Assembly (NCBI GenBank): GCA_002408445.1
Contig: DHSK01000193.1
Coordinates: 1 to 13,931, forward strand
Reading direction: 5' to 3'
DNA: 13,931 nt
DNA from: Syntrophomonas sp. UBA5288
GTDB lineage: Bacteria > Bacillota > Syntrophomonadia > Syntrophomonadales > Syntrophomonadaceae
The position numbers and the translations under genes are program-made. The notes under the pieces were generated by a model. It saw only the letters and a program-made list of their open reading frames with translations. It was not told the DNA's origin and did not search any database. Positions 1-8,218 of the stretch are shown here, piece after piece. Numbering within the stretch: position 1 is the first letter of the stretch; every line of letters starts with the position of its first letter.

Positions 1-14
1 TTAATTATGCAAAA

Positions 15-43
15 ATCTCATTTAGGAAGGCCAAACGTATAAT
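15..43 (+). promoter_or_regulatory. Candidate sigma-A promoter of the transporter gene
   Basis: A perfect -10 hexamer TATAAT lies at 38-43. The hexamer 17 bp upstream (15-20, ATCTCA) matches TTGACA at only three positions, so the promoter rests mainly on its -10 box. Transcription would begin near position 50. That leaves almost no leader before the in-frame ATG at 54 but a normal one before the ATG at 93, which supports the later start. Inferred from hexamer matching only. Confidence 0.4.
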
Positions 44-92
44 ATCTTCTGCAATGTATGACAATAAACAGAAAAAGCAGAGGAGTACATTT

Positions 93-536
93 ATGCCAAA
101 TCTTTTATACTTGGGCATTGCGGCCCTGTCCGGAGCTGCCATGGCGGTTCAGGGCACCTTGAATTCAGTATTCGGCAAGATCGTAGGAATTTGGGAGTCG
201 ATCTTAGTAGTTCATCTGGTGGGAACAGTTGCTGTTCTGGCCATAATGATAGTGATGGGTATGAATTTTTCCGGTTTTTCCAAACTGGCTCAGGTACCGT
301 GGTATGTCTATCTGGGGGGTGTATTAAATGTAGTGATAGTATTTACCGTGGTATCCTCCATGCCCAAAATCGGGGTAGGTAATGCTACCACGGCGATAAT
401 TGTAACTCAGATTTTGACTGCGACTTTGATAGATTGTATGGGAGTCATGGGTATGAAAAAATACGAATTCCATTATATCGATTTGCTGGGAGTATTGCTG
501 CTGGCCATCGGTGCACGCATTCTGCTGATAGAATAA
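93..536 (+). CDS. DMT-family small membrane transporter (YdcZ/DUF606 type)
   Basis: This 147-residue, very hydrophobic protein has about five membrane segments (roughly residues 3-20, 32-54, 70-90, 97-118 and 128-146). It resembles the YdcZ/DUF606 branch of the drug/metabolite transporter superfamily, whose members are about 140-150 residues long and half the size of ten-helix DMT carriers. Family-like features are the early Q-G-x-x-N motif at residues 20-24 and small-residue-rich helices. The substrate cannot be told from sequence. I chose the ATG at 93 because AGGAG at 81-85 sits 7 nt before it; an in-frame ATG at 54 would add 13 polar residues and has no comparable ribosome site. It stands alone and converges on a minus-strand gene, with a long hairpin between them. 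Full length and intact. Confidence 0.8.
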   Translation: MPNLLYLGIAALSGAAMAVQGTLNSVFGKIVGIWESILVVHLVGTVAVLAIMIVMGMNFSGFSKLAQVPWYVYLGGVLNVVIVFTVVSSMPKIGVGNATTAIIVTQILTATLIDCMGVMGMKKYEFHYIDLLGVLLLAIGARILLIE

Positions 537-544
537 GGGGTGGG

Positions 545-611
545 GGAGACTATACTTTCATAACGATGGTGGGGGAGGTCCGCTCCCAATTGTTTCAAAA
601 GTATAGTCTCC
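545..611. repeat. 67-nt near-palindrome between convergent genes
   Basis: Positions 545-558 (GGAGACTATACTTT) and 598-611 (AAAGTATAGTCTCC) are perfect 14-bp inverted arms. In the same register, after a 3x3 mismatch, 562-567 pairs with 589-594 (six pairs, one G-T). A further GGGAG/CTCCC stem (573-577 with 583-587) closes a 5-nt loop. About 25 pairs can therefore form over 67 nt. It lies exactly between two convergent genes, so it may act as a two-way transcription barrier, but neither side has the run of T expected of a classical intrinsic terminator. A small transposon-derived (MITE-like) element or an extragenic palindrome is the alternative. No target-site duplication is evident. Confidence 0.75.
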
Positions 612-626
612 TGATACGTTACCGGT

Positions 627-851
627 TTAAATATTAACTATCAGTACAATGGTACCGGTCAGTACCAGAATGATTCCGGCAATAGCGCTCCACAGTTTAT
701 AGGGGAGCATCTCATAAGCCAGGTCCAGGTAATAACTTACCAGGTCCTGTTTTTTAATTTCTGCCAGATTATTGATTTGTTTCTTATAATTTAAATAAGC
801 ATAGCCAAACAGAAATAGCCCCAAACTGATCAATACTAAACCTGCTGTCAT
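627..851 (-). CDS. Small two-helix membrane protein, function unknown
   Basis: This 74-residue protein has two predicted membrane helices (about residues 2-21 and 53-72) flanking a charged, probably surface-exposed loop containing NYKKQ and EIKKQD. I do not recognise a family. The start is the minus-strand ATG at 851-849, preceded at a few nt by AAGGAGAAG. The open frame continues upstream to 917, but that extension has no ribosome site and runs over the predicted promoter. The good promoter (888-917), strong ribosome site and hydrophobic pattern argue that it is a real gene rather than a shadow. It is monocistronic and convergent with the transporter gene. With no recognisable catalytic or binding motif, its role is open. 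Confidence 0.65.
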   Translation of the reverse strand: MTAGLVLISLGLFLFGYAYLNYKKQINNLAEIKKQDLVSYYLDLAYEMLPYKLWSAIAGIILVLTGTIVLIVNI

Positions 852-887
852 TTTTCTTCTCCTTGTCCCCCAAGCTTTTATAAACTG

Positions 888-917
888 ATTATAATGTATC
901 CGGGCTGATAGAGACAA
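888..917 (-). promoter_or_regulatory. Sigma-A promoter for the small membrane protein gene
   Basis: On the minus strand, TTGTCT (917-912, four of six matches to TTGACA) is followed after 18 bp by a perfect TATAAT (893-888). Transcription would start near 881, about 30 nt before the start codon at 851. This is among the best promoter matches in the window. It is inferred from sequence only. Confidence 0.6.
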
Positions 918-1029
918 GGGATACTATTGCTCATCCCGGTATAGCTTGATGGTGTCTATGGGAAATTCGTGTTCTGCCAGGCATGGCCGCTTAAAAAGGG
1001 TGCACTCGGTCGGGTGCAGTTTAAAATGA

Positions 1030-1058
1030 TTTATACCGAAAATTACTAGCAGGATAAT
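1030..1058 (+). promoter_or_regulatory. Weak candidate promoter for addBA
   Basis: TTTATA (1030-1035, four of six) and GATAAT (1053-1058, five of six) are separated by exactly 17 bp and precede the addB start by about 90 nt. The hairpin at 1001-1018 ends just upstream. A perfect TTGACA also occurs at 1099-1104, but nothing resembling a -10 box lies 16-18 bp after it. The real addB promoter remains uncertain. Confidence 0.3.
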
Positions 1059-1146
1059 GGAGTGTAAAACCGGAACTAAGAATAAGCAGAATGACAGCTT
1101 GACATCAGCCGCAAATTCAATAACTGGTGTCGGGGGAGGATGTTTT

Positions 1147-4100
1147 ATGAATACAGGTATCAGATATTTCCTGGGCCGAACCGGTTCGGGCAAAAGTTAC
1201 CGCATGATGGAGGAGATAGTTGCCGATTTGAAAAAAGCAGGTGACTATCCTTTGCTTTTACTGGTGCCGGAGCAGTTCACCCTGCAGGCGGAGCGGGATT
1301 TGATTGAAAAAATGAATCTGCCGGGAATCATGCGGGTGGAAGTTTTAAGCTTTACCCGGCTGGCCTTTCGGGTATTCAATGAAGTCGGAGGATTGACCCG
1401 GACCACCATCAGCGAACAGGGAAAAAACATGATTTTACGTAAAATCATAAACGAGAACCTGGATGCTCTTGGCATATACAAGAAGGCGGCCCGGCAGGCG
1501 GGATTGGTGGAAAAGGTCAGCAGTACGCTGGCCGCGTTCAAACAGCAGGGTATAAGCCCGCAAGAACTGGGACAGGCTGCGGAAGGCCTGCCTGAAGGCA
1601 GCACGCTTTTTAAGATAAATGACCTGGTTCTGCTTTATCAGAAATTCAATGATTATATGCAGGGCCGGTATCTGGACACCGAGGACCGGGTCAATCTTTT
1701 CATTAATAAAATGGGCGAGTCGAATTACATAAAACAGGCCCGGATCTGGATTGACGGCTTTACCACTTACTCGGGCCAGAGTCTTCGGATTATAGAAAAA
1801 CTAATGGGACTGGCCCGGGAGACAACGATAAGCTTTACTATTAACAATGAGGATGACCCGGACAGTGACCTTTTTCATTTGTCTGCCCGGAGTTATCGTA
1901 AAATAAGGTCGATGGCCCAGGCATGCGGAATTCGTGAAGAAGTGGTTCATTTTGCTTCCGGGGGGGCAGGGAACGGCAAGGACCCTGAACTGGAATTCCT
2001 GGAGAAGGAACTCTATGCTTATCCTTACCGGGTTTATCGCCGGGAAGTTAACCATATCCGGCTCTTTGCTTCCACCAATGTTCAGGCGGAGGTCGAAAAT
2101 GCGGCCCGGGAAGTTACCGGCCTGGCCCGGGAAAAGGGCTACCGCTGGAAAGATATAGCCGTGGTGTGCAACAATATGGAAACTTACGGCGATTTATTAA
2201 GCCGTACTTTTGCTTCATACGGGATTCCGGTATTTATGGATGGCAAACGAAGTATCATGACTAATCCTCTGGTGCAGCTGATCCTGTCTGCCTTGGAGGT
2301 ATTGGAATATGATTTCAGGCCGGAAGATGTTTTCCGGTTAATGAAAACCGGCTTGAACAATATTTCCCCTGAAGCCTGCGAACAATTGGAGAATTATGCT
2401 CTGCAATACGGCCTGATCGGGGGAAAATGGCGCAAACCTTTAGTGCGGGGGGAAGAATCCTGGCGGGCCGAATTGGAACCGGAGCGGCTGGCCTTAGTGG
2501 AACCGCTGCAGGTATTGGGGGCCAAAACCCGGGGCCTGCGGCCCTGTACAGAGATGAATCAGGCTCTGTACGAGTTCCTGCAGGAACTGGAGGTGGAGTC
2601 CAAACTGGCGCTCTGGATTGAAAGCTTAAACCGGGCGGGAGAGTATGCCCGGGCCAGCGAAAACACCCAGATATGGAATATAGTTATGGGTATACTTGAC
2701 CAGCTGGAAGAATTCATGGGCGATCAGGAGATGAATCTCAAAGATTACAGTAAAGTTCTGGAAGCGGGTTTTGTGACTTATGAAGTGGGCTTAATACCTA
2801 CCACCGTGGATCAGGTTCTGGTCGGCGATATTCAAAGGTCCAAAAGCCATGATATAAAAGCCCTGCTGGTGCTGGGAGCCAATGACGGAGTTTTGCCTTC
2901 GGCCCATGAGGAAGAGGAATTGCTGTCGGCGGTCGAAAAGGAACTGCTGCAGGAAAAAGGACTGGATTTAGGTTATACGAGGGAAAAGCAATTCCAGGAG
3001 GAACGCTTTCTCATCTACAGTGCCCTGGGCAAACCCTGCGATTATTTACTCCTGAGCTGGTCCCTGGCCGACCGGGAAGGGAAAGCCATGCGCCCATCCA
3101 TGCTGGTGGACCGTTTACAGAAACTATTGCCGGCTATAAAAACAACCAGTGATCTGACTAATACCAACATTGAACTGGATAAAATAAATACCCCGGCCAG
3201 CACTTTTAATAACCTGGTAAACAGTCTGCGGGACATAGTTGACCGTAAACCGGTGGATAACCTCTGGTGGGATGTTTACGGCTGGTATTATGAAAAAGAA
3301 GATTGGCGGGAATTACGGGAATTGGTGCTAAAAGGTCTGAACCACACCAATCAGACCGATTATATCGCAAGCCGCACCGCGGTTAAATTATACGGAACCA
3401 AGCTTTATCCCAGTGTATCACGCCTGGAACAATATGCGGCCTGTCCTTTCGCCCATTTTATTCGTTATGGCCTTACTCCGCAGGAAAGGAAAATGTATAC
3501 CATGGAATGGCCTGATATGGGTGAAATGCTGCACAAAAGCCTTTATTTGTTCGCTGATGCTCTGGACCGCGGCGGACAGCAGTGGAACACCCTGGACCAG
3601 ACGGAGTGCCATAGCATCATGGACGGAGTAATGGATACCATTATTGACGATTACGGAGAGGGAGTCTTAACCAGTACCTACCGTTACCGTTATCTGGGCC
3701 GGCGTTTAAAAAGAATCGGACGCAGGGCCGCCTGGACTTTGACCGAACACCTGCAAAAAGGCGATTTTATCCCCAGCGAATTTGAAGTGCGCTTTGGCCG
3801 GGGAGGAAAGTTCCCCCCCATCCTGGTGGAGCTGGGCAACGGCCAGCAGTTCTTTTTGGAAGGCCGCATCGACCGGGTGGATTTCTGGGAAGGTGAAGAT
3901 GCGGTCTATGCCCGCATCATAGATTATAAAACGGGAGACAAGAAACTGGACATTTCAGCTGTCTATTATGGGCTGAGCCTGCAGCTGCTGGTTTATCTGC
4001 AGGCGGTGCTGGCGGCCAAACGCAATGACCGGCGCCCGGTCAAGCCGGGAGGTGTCTTTTATTTCAAAATTGATGATCCCATAGTCAATCTGGAAAACCT

Positions 4101-4530
4101 GACTTCCAGTGTGGAAAAGGCCCTGGCCCGGGAATTACGCATGCGCGGGCTGGTTTTGGAAGACGTATCCGTGGCCCGGCATATGGACCATGATATTGGT
4201 ACTTCCGATGTCATCCCGGTGGGGCTGACCAAAGAAGGTGAATTTAACCGCTATTCATCCGTATTGGATGAAAGCGATTTTATGGCTTTGCTGCAGCATG
4301 CCATGAGCCTGGTGCGGACTATGGGGGTGGAGATACTGAAAGGCCGGGTGGCGATCGAGCCGGTCAGCAGGAATGGCCAGCATGCCTGCACTTATTGCTC
4401 CTATTGGTCCATTTGCCATTTTGACCGGCTTTTGCAGGATAATAACTACCGTACTATAAAAAGCCCCGGTGATGACGAAATAATAGCCCGGGTAAGGGAG
4501 GAGGCGAAAAGCCATGGCGGTTTGGACTGA
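1147..4530 (+). CDS. addB: AddB, nuclease subunit of the AddAB helicase-nuclease
   Basis: AddB pairs with AddA to process double-strand DNA ends for RecA-dependent repair; its C-terminal nuclease cuts one strand. The 1127-residue length is close to the family's usual 1150-1170. A Walker A-like G-R-T-G-S-G-K-S lies at residues 10-17. The nuclease domain shows G-R-I-D at 906-909 and I-D-Y-K-T at 925-929 (D909, D926 and K928 are likely catalytic). Cysteines at 766, 1081, 1084 and 1090, with C-x2-C-x5-C spacing at the end, match the four ligands of the iron-sulfur cluster that staples this domain in characterised AddB. The start at 1147 follows GGAGGA (1135-1140) by 6 nt; an in-frame ATG at 1057 would add 30 residues that do not look family-like. 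The 3' end overlaps addA by 17 nt. No frameshift or missing key residue is seen. Confidence 0.96.
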   Translation: MNTGIRYFLGRTGSGKSYRMMEEIVADLKKAGDYPLLLLVPEQFTLQAERDLIEKMNLPGIMRVEVLSFTRLAFRVFNEVGGLTRTTISEQGKNMILRKIINENLDALGIYKKAARQAGLVEKVSSTLAAFKQQGISPQELGQAAEGLPEGSTLFKINDLVLLYQKFNDYMQGRYLDTEDRVNLFINKMGESNYIKQARIWIDGFTTYSGQSLRIIEKLMGLARETTISFTINNEDDPDSDLFHLSARSYRKIRSMAQACGIREEVVHFASGGAGNGKDPELEFLEKELYAYPYRVYRREVNHIRLFASTNVQAEVENAAREVTGLAREKGYRWKDIAVVCNNMETYGDLLSRTFASYGIPVFMDGKRSIMTNPLVQLILSALEVLEYDFRPEDVFRLMKTGLNNISPEACEQLENYALQYGLIGGKWRKPLVRGEESWRAELEPERLALVEPLQVLGAKTRGLRPCTEMNQALYEFLQELEVESKLALWIESLNRAGEYARASENTQIWNIVMGILDQLEEFMGDQEMNLKDYSKVLEAGFVTYEVGLIPTTVDQVLVGDIQRSKSHDIKALLVLGANDGVLPSAHEEEELLSAVEKELLQEKGLDLGYTREKQFQEERFLIYSALGKPCDYLLLSWSLADREGKAMRPSMLVDRLQKLLPAIKTTSDLTNTNIELDKINTPASTFNNLVNSLRDIVDRKPVDNLWWDVYGWYYEKEDWRELRELVLKGLNHTNQTDYIASRTAVKLYGTKLYPSVSRLEQYAACPFAHFIRYGLTPQERKMYTMEWPDMGEMLHKSLYLFADALDRGGQQWNTLDQTECHSIMDGVMDTIIDDYGEGVLTSTYRYRYLGRRLKRIGRRAAWTLTEHLQKGDFIPSEFEVRFGRGGKFPPILVELGNGQQFFLEGRIDRVDFWEGEDAVYARIIDYKTGDKKLDISAVYYGLSLQLLVYLQAVLAAKRNDRRPVKPGGVFYFKIDDPIVNLENLTSSVEKALARELRMRGLVLEDVSVARHMDHDIGTSDVIPVGLTKEGEFNRYSSVLDESDFMALLQHAMSLVRTMGVEILKGRVAIEPVSRNGQHACTYCSYWSICHFDRLLQDNNYRTIKSPGDDEIIARVREEAKSHGGLD

Positions 4531-7500
4531 AGCACAAAAAGCTGCGATTGAGGCCCGGGGCTGTAATCTGCTGGTTTCGGCTGCGGCCGGCTCCGGTAAA
4601 ACGGCAGTGCTGGTAGAAAGAATTATCCGCCTCATAGTTGATGATGGTATTGATATTGACCGCCTCTTGATCGTGACTTTTACCCATGCTGCGGCCGGTG
4701 AGATGAGAGAACGGATTGGCGGTGCCATTCTTAAAGAAATGGAAAAGCGGGATAAAAATGAAGCCCATTTGCGCCGGCAGGTAAATCTTCTGGGCAGATC
4801 GTCCATCAGCACCATTCATGCTTTCTGCACCGAAGTGGTGCGCAGAAACTTTCACATTATCGACATTGATCCCAATTTCCGGGTATGTGACCAGACTGAA
4901 GCCGACCTTTTAAAAAATCAGGTGATGGAAGAATTACTGGAAGCAGAGTACGAAAAGGGCACTGAGACTTTTCTGCAACTGGTGGAGATGTTCGGCAGTT
5001 CCCGGGATGATACGGCCCTGGCTGATTTAATATTGAAAGTATTTGGCTTTATGCAAAGCCAGCCTTACCCTTTGCCCTGGCTGAAGGCCAAAACGGATGA
5101 TTTCCAAATGGACGCGACCGATTTTTATTCCTCCTCCTGGTATAAGGCTTGGGCGGAACAAATAAATATGGAACTGGACGGAGCCAGGGCCTTATGGGTC
5201 GAAGCGCTGAAATTTACCGAAGTTCCCGGGGGCCCGGTTATGTATGAGAGTGCCCTGAAGCAGGATTTGGCTCTGGTTGATAACCTTAAAAAGGCTCTGA
5301 CTCAGGGAATGGCAGAATTTTTGACCCAGTTGCCTGGGGTTAAACACGCTTCTTTAGCCCGGGCTTCGGCCGAAGTTGACCCGGCTTTGAAAGAACGGGT
5401 GCAAAGTCTAAGGAATGCCGGCAAAAAGATCATAAAAGACTTAAACCAAAAATTAAACCGCAGCCTGGACCAATATTTGGCGGATATCAATGCACTATAT
5501 CCTTCCATGCAATGCCTGTATCGTCTGGAAGAGGAATTTACCCGGCGTTATCACAGCCTTAAGCTGGAAAAAAATCTGGTTGATTTTAACGATCTGGAAC
5601 ATTATGCTCTGCAGATTCTGGCGGAACCCGGAATTGCCCGGGCGTATCAGGAACAGTTTGAGTACATATTTGTGGATGAATATCAGGACAGCAACCTGGT
5701 TCAGGAAACCATTCTGAATTTTATCCGGCGCGAACATAACCTTTTTATGGTCGGAGATGTCAAGCAGAGCATTTACCGTTTCCGCTTGGCTGATCCCGGA
5801 CTTTTTATGGCTAAATACCAGACTTTTGCAGAATCAGATGAGGCTTTGGACCGGCGCATCAATCTGACCCGTAATTTCAGAAGCCGCCGGGGGATACTGG
5901 CAGCCGTGAATTATATTTTTGCGACGATTATGTCCCGCGATTTCGGGGAAATGGATTATGACGAGAAGGCTCGCTTAAATCCGGGGGTGGAGCTGCCTGC
6001 AGAGGGCGATGAAAGGGTAGAGCTGCTGCTGGTAAACCGCGACAATGCCGGGAGCGGCAACGGGGACGAAGAAACCGGGACTGCAGAGACCGATGAAACT
6101 CTGGAAGAGATGAGCCGGGTCGAAGCGGAAGCATATGTAGCCGCCCGGCGTATAAAAGAGCTGCTGGACGAGAAGCTATATGACCGGGAAACCGGGGAAT
6201 GGCGCAGGGTGGATTTTCGGGATATGGCAATTTTGCTGCGCACTACCCGGAATTGGAGCGCAGTGTTCCAGGATGTATTTACGGCCGAAGGCATTCCGGC
6301 TTTTGCCGATGTCAGCGGAGGCTATTTCGAAGCTCCGGAAGTTGATTTGATACTTAATCTGTTAACCCTGATCGACAACCGGCATCAGGATATACCGCTG
6401 CTGAGTATAATGCGTTCACCTATTGGCGGTTTTAGGCTGGAGGAATTAATCGCCGTCAGGTTAAACAGTACTAAAACCAGCTTTTTTGAAGCGATTCAGG
6501 CCTACCGGGAAAATGAGGATGATGATCTGGCCCAAAAGCTCGCGCAGTTTCTGGAGAAACTGGGCCGGTGGAGGGAAGAATCCCGCTTCATGCATCTGGA
6601 TGAATTCATCTGGAAACTGTTGATGGAAACCGGTTATTACTATTATGCCGGGGCCATGCCGGGAGGACGGCAAAGGCAGGCCAATCTCAGCCTGTTGCTG
6701 GACCGGGCCGGCCAGTACCAGCAAACCTCCATGCAGGGACTGTTTAATTTTATCAAATTTATCGACCGTCTGAAAAAAAGCAGCAATGATGTAGGCACAG
6801 CCAGTCTGCTGGGTGAGAACGAAAACGTGGTGCGCATCATGAGCATTCACAAAAGCAAAGGCCTGGAGTTCCCGGTAGTCATTCTGGCCGGACTGGGCAA
6901 GAAATTCAATCTTTCCGACAGCAGTTCCCCGGTTCTGCTGCATAAAGACATGGGCATCGGACCCCGCTATATCGACATCGAAAAGCGGACTTCAACCGAC
7001 ACCATTGCCCGTATATCGATGAAACAGCGTATCAGGATGGAAAATCTGGCGGAAGAGATGCGGATTCTCTATGTTGGTGCCACCAGGCCCCGGGAAAAAC
7101 TGATCATGATCGGTACGGTGAAGAATTTGGAGGGAACGGTTGAAAAATGGTCGCGTTCCATCAGTCCGTTCAGCCTGGCCCGGGGACAGAACTATCTGGA
7201 CTGGATAGGACCGGCTCTGGTCCGACACCCGGATGGGAAAAATATTCTGCCGGCGGCTGAAAATCTGACCCTGTCCCGGGAAGATGAATCCCGCTGGAAA
7301 ATAAACATTATTGACAGTGCGGACATGGTCAGGGAATTAAAACAGCAGGAAGATGAAGCTCAGGCGCTATGCCGGCGTTTAGCCGATTTTAAACCGGATA
7401 TTTTTTCGGATCAAAAACCCTTAATCGAAGCCCGGCTTAATTGGCAGTATGAACATAGTGAAGCTGCCCGTCTGCCTTCCAAACTTTCGGTAACCAGGAT

Positions 7501-8098
7501 CAAGGACTTGAAAGCCGGAGATCTTAACAGTATTCAACGGGATGAAGCCCCTATGCTCAAACGGAGCGAAAGCAGTTCGTCCCTATCAGCCCGGGAAAGG
7601 GGGACTATAGTGCATTTTGTCATGCAGCATCTGGATTTTTCCAGAACCGCTTCCCGGCAGGAAATAAATACCCAGATTGCGGCCCTGGTAGAAAGAGAAC
7701 TGCTGCTGCCGGAGGCGGCCGAGGCAGTCGATATTTATAAAATTATGAAATTCTGTCAATCCGATCTGGGCAGGAGGGTGGCCGCTTCGCCGGAGGTGCG
7801 CCGGGAAGTTCCCTTTAATTTGCGCTGTTCATGTGGCCGGATCTTTGAGGAACTGGCCGATTGTGACGAGGAGTTATTGATTCAAGGGGTAATAGATTTA
7901 TTTTTCCGGGAAGATCATGAACTGGTTGTGGTTGATTTTAAAACTGATCGCATAACCCCGGATAACCATGAGAAATTGGTGAGCCAGTACCGGGTACAAA
8001 TAAAACTGTACCAGGAAGCCCTCGAAACTATTAACCAGGCGAAGATCAAAGCCGGCTATCTATATTTCTTTGATACCGGCGAGGCCATCCTGGTTTAG
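4514..8098 (+). CDS. addA: AddA, helicase-nuclease subunit of AddAB
   Basis: This 1194-residue protein is the superfamily 1A motor of AddAB: it unwinds DNA ends and cuts the other strand. Helicase motifs are visible in order: the ATP-binding A-A-G-S-G-K-T (24-30), the metal-binding D-E-Y-Q-D-S (388-393), V-G-D-V-K-Q-S-I-Y-R-F (413-423), the L-T-R-N-F-R-S motif IV region, S-I-H-K-S-K-G-L-E-F (777-786) and Y-V-G-A-T-R-P-R-E (853-861). The C-terminal RecB-type nuclease has G-V-I-D (1125-1128) and V-D-F-K-T-D (1140-1145), followed by Q-Y-R and a Q-x-x-x-Y element. The length is close to the roughly 1230 residues of Bacillus AddA. The start overlaps the addB end by 17 nt, and its ribosome site (GGGAGGAGG, near 4496-4504) lies inside addB, which suggests coupled translation and balanced subunits. 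No clear terminator follows. Confidence 0.97.
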   Translation: MAVWTEAQKAAIEARGCNLLVSAAAGSGKTAVLVERIIRLIVDDGIDIDRLLIVTFTHAAAGEMRERIGGAILKEMEKRDKNEAHLRRQVNLLGRSSISTIHAFCTEVVRRNFHIIDIDPNFRVCDQTEADLLKNQVMEELLEAEYEKGTETFLQLVEMFGSSRDDTALADLILKVFGFMQSQPYPLPWLKAKTDDFQMDATDFYSSSWYKAWAEQINMELDGARALWVEALKFTEVPGGPVMYESALKQDLALVDNLKKALTQGMAEFLTQLPGVKHASLARASAEVDPALKERVQSLRNAGKKIIKDLNQKLNRSLDQYLADINALYPSMQCLYRLEEEFTRRYHSLKLEKNLVDFNDLEHYALQILAEPGIARAYQEQFEYIFVDEYQDSNLVQETILNFIRREHNLFMVGDVKQSIYRFRLADPGLFMAKYQTFAESDEALDRRINLTRNFRSRRGILAAVNYIFATIMSRDFGEMDYDEKARLNPGVELPAEGDERVELLLVNRDNAGSGNGDEETGTAETDETLEEMSRVEAEAYVAARRIKELLDEKLYDRETGEWRRVDFRDMAILLRTTRNWSAVFQDVFTAEGIPAFADVSGGYFEAPEVDLILNLLTLIDNRHQDIPLLSIMRSPIGGFRLEELIAVRLNSTKTSFFEAIQAYRENEDDDLAQKLAQFLEKLGRWREESRFMHLDEFIWKLLMETGYYYYAGAMPGGRQRQANLSLLLDRAGQYQQTSMQGLFNFIKFIDRLKKSSNDVGTASLLGENENVVRIMSIHKSKGLEFPVVILAGLGKKFNLSDSSSPVLLHKDMGIGPRYIDIEKRTSTDTIARISMKQRIRMENLAEEMRILYVGATRPREKLIMIGTVKNLEGTVEKWSRSISPFSLARGQNYLDWIGPALVRHPDGKNILPAAENLTLSREDESRWKINIIDSADMVRELKQQEDEAQALCRRLADFKPDIFSDQKPLIEARLNWQYEHSEAARLPSKLSVTRIKDLKAGDLNSIQRDEAPMLKRSESSSSLSARERGTIVHFVMQHLDFSRTASRQEINTQIAALVERELLLPEAAEAVDIYKIMKFCQSDLGRRVAASPEVRREVPFNLRCSCGRIFEELADCDEELLIQGVIDLFFREDHELVVVDFKTDRITPDNHEKLVSQYRVQIKLYQEALETINQAKIKAGYLYFFDTGEAILV

Positions 8099-8142
8099 GA
8101 AAACCGGCCGATGTTACCCGCTTGTCACTTTAATGCTCCCTG

Positions 8143-8169
8143 TTTACAAACGTTAATAAGTGGTAAAAT
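8143..8169 (+). promoter_or_regulatory. Weak candidate promoter for the DUF366 gene
   Basis: In the 120-bp gap after addA, TTTACA (8143-8148, five of six) is followed after 15 bp by TAAAAT (8164-8169, five of six). The spacing is shorter than the ideal 17 bp. Another AT-rich candidate, TATTAT at 8173-8178, has no matching -35. The gap and a strong ribosome site at the next gene suggest a separate promoter here, but its exact place is unsure. Confidence 0.3.
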
Positions 8170-8218
8170 TGATATTATGTGTGCAAGCTAGTTCTATAGT
8201 AAAAACGGAGGTGTAAAA

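Larger units (their letters stand above)
852..1146. other. Divergent intergenic region upstream of addB
   Basis: These 295 bp separate the minus-strand small membrane gene from addB. They hold the minus-strand promoter at 888-917 and a candidate plus-strand promoter at 1030-1058. A 7-bp stem (1001-1007 TGCACTC with 1012-1018 GGGTGCA, one G-T pair) closes a GGTC loop at 1008-1011. That hairpin is followed by only a short TTTAAAA, so it is at best a weak terminator or an operator. A minus-strand open frame (1193 to 924) crosses the region without a usable start; it is discussed as a finding and not called as a gene. Confidence 0.5.

Noticed and set aside
54..92. Earlier ATG at 54 as the transporter start
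   Set aside because: It would add 13 polar residues before the first helix, lacks a ribosome site, and lies almost on the predicted transcription start; AGGAG at 81-85 fits the ATG at 93.
1099..1125. Perfect TTGACA at 1099 as a promoter for addB
   Set aside because: No acceptable -10 box lies 16-18 bp downstream; the region there reads AACTGG-like.
1057..1146. Earlier ATG at 1057 as the addB start
   Set aside because: The extra 30 residues do not resemble AddB, which normally begins just before the nucleotide-binding loop; GGAGGA at 1135-1140 serves the ATG at 1147.
4255..4815. Minus-strand 186-residue open frame across the addB/addA junction
   Set aside because: It is antisense to two well-supported genes, and its composition is that expected of a shadow frame.
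6461..6943. Minus-strand 160-residue open frame inside addA
   Set aside because: It is antisense to conserved helicase motifs, has no recognisable motif and no gene context.
1147..8098. AddBA plus neighbours as an anti-phage defence island
   Set aside because: AddAB is housekeeping repair in this group, and no restriction, toxin, nuclease-effector or mobile gene accompanies it in the window.
8085..8110. GGTTT/AAACC pairing at the addA stop as a terminator
   Set aside because: The stem is only five bp and is followed by GC-rich sequence with no T run.
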